Source of the DNA: Procambarus clarkii
Lineage: Eukaryota; Arthropoda; Malacostraca; Decapoda; Cambaridae
NCBI RefSeq assembly: GCF_040958095.1
Contig: NC_091199.1
Span: 33,918,286-33,982,285 of the forward strand
Reading direction: 5' to 3'
DNA: 64,000 bases
Part shown: positions 57,994 to 64,000 of the stretch, piece after piece
How the letters are laid out: each line of letters opens with the position of its first letter
Position numbering within the stretch: position 1 is the stretch's first letter
Translations under genes and position numbers: made by a program
The notes under the pieces: model-generated
What the model saw: only the letters and a program-made list of their open reading frames with translations
The model's database searches: none
What the model was told of the DNA's origin: nothing

Positions 57994-58842
57994 CTACTCT
58001 GTTGTTTTTCCTGATCACACTTATATGTGTCGCTTACCTCTGGAGACTAGCATCTTCACAGCAGAGCTTTATGCTCTTCGTCTCCTGCTCTCTCATTGTC
58101 AATCTCACTTTGTAGTTGTTGTTGACTCTCGTAGTGCCTTCATGGCTCTCGGGTCCTTTAATCTGGTTCATCCAGTGGTTGTCGAGATCCAGCATTGGCT
58201 GTTTCTTGTTCACAGTAAATTTAAGTCGGTTGAGTTTGTTGGGTTCCCAGCCATATTGGTGTCTCTTTAAATGAGCGTGCGGATGCTGCCGCCAGGGAGG
58301 CTGTCCGCTCTTGTCCCATCTCTCGTAAAGGTATTCCTTATTCCGACTTTTACCTGGTTATCCATTCCTCCATCCTTACCCGTTGGCAGGCTTGTTGGTC
58401 GTCTGTTACTGGTAACAAACTTCATTCTCTTAAAAGCTGTGTTTCCTCATGGCCGTCCTCCTTCCACCGTAACCGGCGGTGGGAAACAGCTCTGGCGAGG
58501 TTGTGTATTGGCCATACTCGCTTAACTCATGGTCACTTGATGGAGCGCCGCCCTGCTCCTTATTGTCCTAATTGCATTGTCCCTCTTACAGTCGTGCATA
58601 TCCTTGTTGAATGTCCTGACTTCCGTGACGAGCGTGTGTCTTGTTTTCCGACCGTCCCCTGCGGTCGCTTGTCTCTCGATAGTATTCTTGGTGACTCGGA
58701 TACTTTTGACATCGTTCACCTTATGCGTTTCTGTTCTCGTATTGGCATCCTTGGTGATATTTAGCGCCTTCTGATTATCCCGCGCATTTGATGGTGCTAC
58801 ATAGCCTTCCCGGTTTGGTGCCTTCTTTTTGATAATTACTTA
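57994..58842 (+). pseudogene. RNase H-bearing LINE, C-terminal part and 3' end
   Basis: Continues the frame cut at 51312. RNase H catalytic positions appear in FTAELYALR and VVVDSRSAF, after DGS in the left part. Frameshifts follow near 58240 and 58480, with LARLCIGHTRLTHGHLMERR and CPDFRDERV in the C-terminal tail (a Cys/His-containing region typical of such LINEs). The element ends near 58842 with a short (TTAC)n tail. Confidence 0.83.
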
Positions 58843-58845
58843 CTT

Positions 58846-59094
58846 ACTCAATGTTTTCACGCCGAAAACTGTGCTAATTGACAAAATTCTCTCACTTATG
58901 GTAGGTAATTTCAACTCTGCTCTCATATTAACTATTCTCGTAAACTTTGGAGCCCTAGGGATGAGACGCATAGGTACATTTTGCAAGGTTTCAAGAGAAT
59001 TCAGCTCTTTGTCTGTATACAGGGTGAGATGTAGATCATTGTAGTCAATCACAGAGCGTATAAATGATACATAAAACATTCTAGCAAGTCTCAC
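58846..59094 (-). pseudogene. Antisense LINE 2, post-RT segment
   Basis: Minus-strand frame ARMFYVSFIRSVIDYNDLHL...LETLQNVPMRLIPRAPK, the region that follows the RT palm in LINEs. Truncated at the left, where it abuts the tail of the RNase H LINE. Confidence 0.7.
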
Positions 59095-59134
59095 GTTACT
59101 TCCATGATGACACCAACAAGGACCCGTAAGGGCT

Positions 59135-60156
59135 TTAATCTCTCCCAGAGTCTCCTATTGAGAGAAGAAAGGTACCTAGGGTCGTTAATGGGGTCACCAA
59201 GGTATCTGTAAGACTCGCAGTTCTCAAGTGCTCCCCATCTATATGATAATTGGCTGGGGGAATACCACACGGAATGAGGGCACGAGTTTTCTGTACAGCG
59301 ATAAGGAGGCCACATTCCTCAGCTCTAGTTGCAAAAGCATCGAGCAGAACTTGCGTTTTAGGCTCGAAAGCAGCCTGTAAACATACATCATCAGCATAAC
59401 AAATGACAGTGTCTTCAGTATTAGTTGGAAGATCTTTAATAAGTTTATGCATCAGACGTTGAACAACAAGGGGCTGAGAATCCCTCTATGTGGAGTTCCC
59501 AATTCAAAGTGTTTGCTCTCTGTGCTTTTAACACCATTAAACAAAACATATGCTGTTCGATTAGACAAATAACCCTTTATCCATTTCAGTAATTTTCCTT
59601 GTATTCCCAGCTCAGCAAGCTCTTCCAGTATGATTTCTCTGTTTGCTGTATCAAAAGCTGCTGCTAGGTCGATGAAGACTGTTTGAGGGGAAGCTTCAAT
59701 ATGTGCGAAGTATTCAGCAAAACAGTGTTGTGTACTGAGCCTAGGCATAAATCCAAACAGTTTTGGTGACAGGTGCCCCTGTATACGATACATGAGTCGG
59801 TTAAGAACAATGCGTTCAAGCACTTTACAAACACACGATGTTAGAGATATGGGTCTATAATTATATGAGTGTGGTTTGGGGATGGAAACAATGACACTCT
59901 TTGTCCAAGCATCAGGTAATACTCCTTCACTTAAACTCATTCTGTACAACACTAAAAGTTTATTACGTGGTACGTGTGAGACTAATCTTAGTAAACTGTA
60001 AGTAATACCGTTCTCTCCAGGAGCAGTTGCTTTGCCCGTCTTTAGTGTATGATATAATTCCCATTCAGTTACGTCATTAAGGTCCGACACGTCGATAGCT
60101 GTACAGGCAAGATTGATGGTTCCTTGTCTGTTGGGGCGTTTCGTATCTTTCCCCAA
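59135..60156 (-). pseudogene. Antisense LINE 2, reverse transcriptase
   Basis: Minus strand. TGKATAPGENGITYSLLR, IPKPHSYNYRPISLTS, FIDLAAAFDTANRE and TPHRGILSPLLFNV are in 60156-59452. After a frameshift near 59452, the catalytic CYADDVCL lies in 59452-59135. These cover fingers and palm with the YADD motif. One frameshift separates the halves, so it is inactive. Confidence 0.85.
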
Positions 60157-60231
60157 ACTTCAACAAGTGTTGTTTGCTCATTTATACTTTTAGGAACTCT
60201 TCCAAATGTTTATTACGTATAACGTTGCTCA
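60157..60231 (-). pseudogene. Antisense LINE 2, linker
   Basis: Short degraded join between the endonuclease and RT frames. Confidence 0.4.
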
Positions 60232-60744
60232 TTAGAGAGGCGAGAGGTCTCTCACCTCTCTATTTGCAACCAGAAATGCATGCAAGTCACCTTGTGCTTG
60301 GGTTTGTTTGCATGTATCTCCAAGTTGCTTTACTTGTTCATGTTCTTTAACAAATACGGGGTCAAGGACCCATTTGGGTGGTTGTAGGTGTTGTCCACTT
60401 CTGCTAGGCTTCCGGCTTGTTCCCCAACACACCCATGTGTCATAGTAGATAGTAATCGTATCAACGATTGTTGATCGGTGCACATTCGTTATTGTGTAAT
60501 CTTGATACCATTTTGAAATACAATTAATAAAGTGGTCATGCAAGCCATATGGAATATTCATTTTCCGTCTCTGATGTCTATTAGGTACATCACACTGTAC
60601 CTTAAAGGAAACAGAAACTGCATAGTGATCACTAACCAAGTGATTTACCAACGAACATTCCAACCTATCTTGCTCAAGGTTTCTACCAATTAAATATTCA
60701 AGTCTGCCTCCCAATAAATGAGTTTGGGTATCCGTAGTATACAC
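60232..60744 (-). pseudogene. Antisense LINE 2, endonuclease C-terminal part
   Basis: Minus strand: GGRLEYLIGRNLEQDRLECS...VSDHYAVSVSF. SDHYAV is the terminal motif of APE-type LINE endonucleases. A Trp/Pro/Lys-rich linker toward the RT follows. Confidence 0.75.
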
Positions 60745-61340
60745 GGTTAATCTGTTGTCATAATCATATTATATAAATTTGCATCCATTATCGTTGTTAG
60801 TAATGTCTCCCAGCGTAATATGTCTAATTAAAAACTCCCATGTATATTGTCCCATGATTGTCTAGATCTGGGAGCAATGTTACATTTAGTTTCTGGCTTC
60901 TGGTACATACGTTGAGGAATGAGAAGTGACCTGCTGCAGTTTGTACATGAAAGTGATGGTACTGTGTGTGTACATTGTGTGACGTGCTCACAAGAATGTG
61001 CGGTAAATCACTTCTGAGGTTAGTAGGCCTGTGGCGTTACTGTTAGTATAGGATGCATACCCTCTGATCTTTGGTGGAGTTTTGTTTATCATGTTGGACG
61101 TGTATGTTGTTACTGGTAACATGTGCAATTAGATCATTCAGTCTTTTGTTAATCCTACGAATGTACCAACTGAGAAATCTAATGGTCCTTGTGTCAGTAG
61201 CAGCTATCGTCTTGGTGGTGTTCCTCCGTGGGACTGGTGGTCCCATTGTTGTCCTCGTCCCACTTCCACAATGTGTCAATAAGTGACTGTACGACGTGAA
61301 GAGCCACACCAACCTGATGTTTGGTGTCGTCAGTAACATC
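60745..61340 (-). pseudogene. Antisense LINE 2, endonuclease N-terminal region, decayed
   Basis: The minus-strand segment RTIRFLSWYIRRINKRLNDL (61130-61200) looks like the start of an APE endonuclease with WNIRGI-type motif changed. The rest of the domain is too decayed to follow. Confidence 0.5.
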
Positions 61341-61886
61341 TGGTGATGTTATCAGTTTCTTGATCACTATGGAACTTGGGATGGTCCATGAGTGAATGTT
61401 CACTGTAAGTTGCATGGCATAAGTATTGTCACGCAGAATATTTTCATTTTCATTCTCGTTCTTTGCTCGAACGCGTTCGTTAAGGTCATTAATCATTTTA
61501 ATATATGCTGGTGAGGATCGACTTCCTTTTCCAGTTAATGTTTCTGTGTCACTAATACTGCTGTCATCACTAAATTGACTGATGACATCGCCGCCACCGC
61601 CTCCGTTGTCGCTCTCATCTCTGTGACCGCTGCTGCTGCCGCCGCTGCTGCCGCCGCCGCCGCTGCTGCCGCCGCCGCCGCTGCTGCCGCCGCCGTTGCT
61701 GCCGCTGCTGCTGCCGCCGTTGCTGCTGCCGCCGCCGCCGTCACCACCACCGCACGAACCTTTACCAGCGCGGGCCATGGCTGTGACACAGCAGTGTGGA
61801 GGCTGCTGTATCTCTTGTGAAGGAGTCTGACGTACCGTCTCTATAATTTCGGCCAGTTCTGTTATCGGTGCTTGCAAGGCTACCAA
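61194..61886 (-). pseudogene. Antisense LINE 2, ORF1 C-terminal region with Gly/Ser tract
   Basis: A 230-codon minus-strand frame. It starts MVALQAPITELAEIIETVRQ, carries a GGSSGG tract of about 45 residues (a CCG/CTG trinucleotide expansion at 61625-61748), then a coil-like NDLNERVRAKNENENEN. It fits the end of a LINE ORF1, but this is inference from position. Confidence 0.55.
61625..61748. repeat. (GCN)n trinucleotide tract
   Basis: About 124 bp of CCG/CTG/GCC triplets. It opens poly-Ala, Gly/Ser and other frames on both strands. Confidence 0.9.
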
Positions 61887-62992
61887 GTGTCTTTTAACTG
61901 TAGTCGCGGCTGTTGTGTGTTGTCAGGGGCATTGCTGGTACTGTCACCACTATGGGATGGGTCAACAGTACTAGAGCCGGCATCAGTAGGCACTTGTTGA
62001 GTCTCGGGCACTTGCCTCCTTGTGCCAAGGGAGGCTGGCCGTTTGGTACAGTCTGAGTGCCAGATGGTTACTCCTTCCGTACCACATCTGAAACACTTCA
62101 GCGGCGGTTTAGACGGAGCCACAGTTTCATGTTGTTGCCCTGCTTCTGTTACAGTGTTCTGTTGCTCCTGTTCCAGCTTTCTTTGGTTTCTAGTCTTCTT
62201 ATGCAGACAGTCTTTCAGTGCGTGATCACCGGAACAGAGAGCACACTTGGGTGTGGGCACCAGCAGTGCTTAGCTATGTGGCCACTGCCACAGCACACGT
62301 AACACTCCACAGGGTCTGGCTCCCAAACCCTGCACGTGCTGGGGGGCGCCTACACCCACCAAACCAATACTGGTCATGTGGCGGTTCAGGCTTCTTCCAG
62401 AGAATGACTATTTGATCAGTATGCTTACCATTCATGGTCAATCTTCGTGCTTTGTGTACCCCGTCTAATTCATAGGCCCACGCTAGTGGATACCCGTGAC
62501 AGTACCTGTAGACTAGGTATTCATCCATCTTCTTCTTCCGTGTTGGATTATCTAGAAGGGAGAGCTTTACATCACCTATTTTCCCTTGTGGAAGAGCCTC
62601 CGCAACGTGCTCCTTCTCTCTTGAGACATACACATATGGGGAGTTGACATGTGGACGTAGCACGCCTGCAGAGACAGGTGGGTACACCTCGCTCAGTTTC
62701 TTACTCCACACAATCCTGTCCGCCACACTCGTGCCTTTAGGGAAGGTCAGACGTGTGTACTCGCTTCTTGGTGCTATTGGAGGTCGTCCACCCTGTTGTT
62801 CACCAGGCTTCTGTCTCCCTTGTTTCCTTCTCTGGCTCTTACCACCTCCACAAACCCATCACTGGGTGGTGGAGTGACAGTGTCACTGGTCATGGTGGGG
62901 GAGAACCCTGAGGGTCCAGCAGCTACCTCCTCCATACCTGCTTCTTCAGTTGACGTTAATTGAAGTAACTTCGTCCGATACCTGGTTATCAT
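61880..62992 (-). pseudogene. Antisense LINE 2, ORF1 (Gag-like) with zinc knuckles
   Basis: Minus strand, several frameshifts. It starts near 62992 (SGFSPTMTSDTVTPPPSDGF), then DRIVWSKKLSEVYPPVSAG (62726 on). The first knuckle is CYVCCGSGHIAKHC near 62270-62310. In 62260-61880 are a second CALCSGDHALKDC and a third CFRCGTEGVTIWHSDC. Three knuckles in ORF1 followed by endonuclease and RT is the usual plan of I/Jockey-type LINEs. Not functional. Confidence 0.75.
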
Positions 62993-63382
62993 TGATAATC
63001 ATATGATTATGATTAACACGACAAATGGCAGAGCAGGCAGCATGCCTTACCAGTCATCAGCGCCAACAGTCATAAACCTGCACTGAGGGGTAGAGCACTC
63101 TCAGTGGGTCTCAGTAGGACTAAAAGCCGAGGGTTAAGTATGCCAGATGAGAATGGTCTTTTCTGCACAGTATTATAGGGCCTGGACTGCCACCCTAGGT
63201 GACCACAGGCCACTTGAGTAAACAGGTGGTGGGGATGGGGTGGGGGGGTACCCTGTGGTCAGCACTCGCTGCCTCCCCTCACACACACAGATACTGGTAT
63301 AGCACAGCGTGTGTGGGTGCCACAGATCTCAGTCAATTGTACAACTGGTCTGTGTTTCAAATAAGAATAGGAACCTAGAAGG

Positions 63383-63386
<4 letters not shown>
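62993..63386. other. Probable LINE 2 5' region and unique flank
   Basis: No gene. May hold the 5' non-coding part of the antisense LINE. Confidence 0.4.

Positions 63387-63457
<71 letters not shown>
63387..63457. repeat. (TA)n microsatellite
   Basis: About 70 bp of TA, apparent target of the MITE. TA resumes at 63840-63853. Confidence 0.97.
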
Positions 63458-63460
<3 letters not shown>

Positions 63461-63838
63461 GTACCTAGTAGCCAGAACGCACTTCTCGGCCTACTATGCA
63501 AGGCCCGATTTGCCTAATAAGCCAAGTTTTCATGAATAAATTGTTTTTCGACTACCTAACCTAACCTAACCAAACTTTGTCGGCTACCTAACCTAACCTA
63601 ACCTATAAAGATAGGTTAGGTTAGGTTAGGTAGGGTTGGTTAGGTTCGGTCATATAGCTATGTTAATTTTAACTCCAATAAAAAAAAAATTGACCTCATA
63701 CATAATGAAATGGGTAGCTTTATCATTTCATAAGAAAAAAATTAGAGAAAATATATTAGTTCAGGAAAATTTGGCTTATTAGGCAAATCGGGCCTTGCAT
63801 AGTAGGCTGAGAAGTGCGTTCTGGCTACTAGGTACGAC
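63458..63838. mobile_element. MITE with 68-bp terminal inverted repeats and telomere-like core
   Basis: TIRs 63458-63525 and 63771-63838 match over 68 bp with one mismatch (GTCGTACCTAGTAGCCAGAA at the ends). TA repeats on both sides fit a TA target. The interior holds CCTAA repeats (63555-63604) followed by TTAGG repeats (63612-63640), themselves an inverted pair. No transposase. Confidence 0.88.
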
Positions 63839-63854
63839 ACATATATATATATAT

Positions 63855-63990
63855 GAACAAGCCTGAATGGTCCCCAGGACAATATGCAACTGAAAACTCA
63901 CACCCCAGAAGTGACTCGAACCCATACTCCCAGGAGCCACGCAACTGGTATGTACAAGACGCCTTAATCCACTTGACCATCACGACCGGA
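63855..63990 (-). mobile_element. tRNA-like SINE, minus strand
   Basis: The minus strand reads GGTCGTGATGGTCAAGTGGA (A-box-like), a TTGTACATACCAGTTG region, then GGTTCGAGTCAC (B box) and GGTGTGAGTTTTCAG. It runs toward the window end. Confidence 0.7.
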
Positions 63991-64000
63991 CATAATGAGG

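Noticed and set aside
61535-61820. Poly-alanine proteins on both strands
   Set aside because: Frame artefacts of the GCN trinucleotide tract inside a LINE remnant.
63555-63650. Chromosome end (telomere)
   Set aside because: The repeats are short, in both orientations, and enclosed in MITE inverted repeats.

Overview
The window looks like arthropod, most likely decapod crustacean, nuclear DNA. The reasons are tRNA-derived SINEs with decapod-style bodies, TTAGG-type telomere-like motifs, Penelope-like and LINE retroelements, long microsatellites, and a spliced secreted-protein gene with GT/AG introns. No prokaryotic gene organisation is visible. Nearly everything is repetitive; only one locus (about 33.35-34.58 kb) looks like a host gene. 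Organism assignment is inference.

Layout. 1-6.3 kb: an intact Penelope-like element (RT plus GIY-YIG, 830 aa) with tandem pLTR-like ends, then palindromic fragments of a second Penelope-like family, all ending in (TA)n. 6.3-7.6 kb: a (GA)n tract of about 222 units and a 35-bp/105-bp minisatellite. 7.8-23.8 kb: two tandem copies of an AT-rich unit rich in TTAATTA and TTAACGTAA motifs. These are split by four retroposed copies of one family encoding an RRM-like plus CCHC (ORF1/Gag-like) protein of about 575 aa with no reverse transcriptase. Further copies lie at 26.1-28.1 kb and 46.2-48.5 kb. 24-26 kb: SINEs and low-complexity DNA. 28.55-31.71 kb: a young, internally deleted LTR element with a BEL/Pao-like gag stub, inserted in a G-rich minisatellite. 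32.6-33.2 kb: SINEs. 33.35-34.58 kb: a TATA box, a signal peptide, twelve 18-19-residue repeats and two exons. 35.1-39.3 kb: a 32-bp minisatellite of about 116 units, with decayed outliers to 43.7 kb. 40-42 kb: SINE, 185-bp repeats and a foldback containing tRNA-like arms. 42.6-43.6 kb and 49.1-50.05 kb: LINE RT remnants. 50.05-58.84 kb: an RNase H-bearing LINE split by a 6.68-kb LTR retrotransposon with 1.75-kb near-identical LTRs. That element has one intact 969-aa Gag-protease ORF and no RT, RNase H or integrase. 58.85-63.0 kb: a decayed antisense LINE with zinc-knuckle ORF1, endonuclease and RT. 63.46-63.84 kb: a MITE with telomere-like repeats in its loop.

The unifying theme is gag-only parasitism. 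At least two unrelated element classes here (the RRM/CCHC family with 11-14 bp target duplications, and the Gag-Pro LTR element) keep a nucleic-acid-binding structural protein but no polymerase, so they must borrow enzymes from other elements. The RRM/CCHC family is the best candidate for an undescribed system: a crustacean analogue of the mammalian half-LINE (HAL1) idea, with conserved 3' hairpins and swappable 3' tails.
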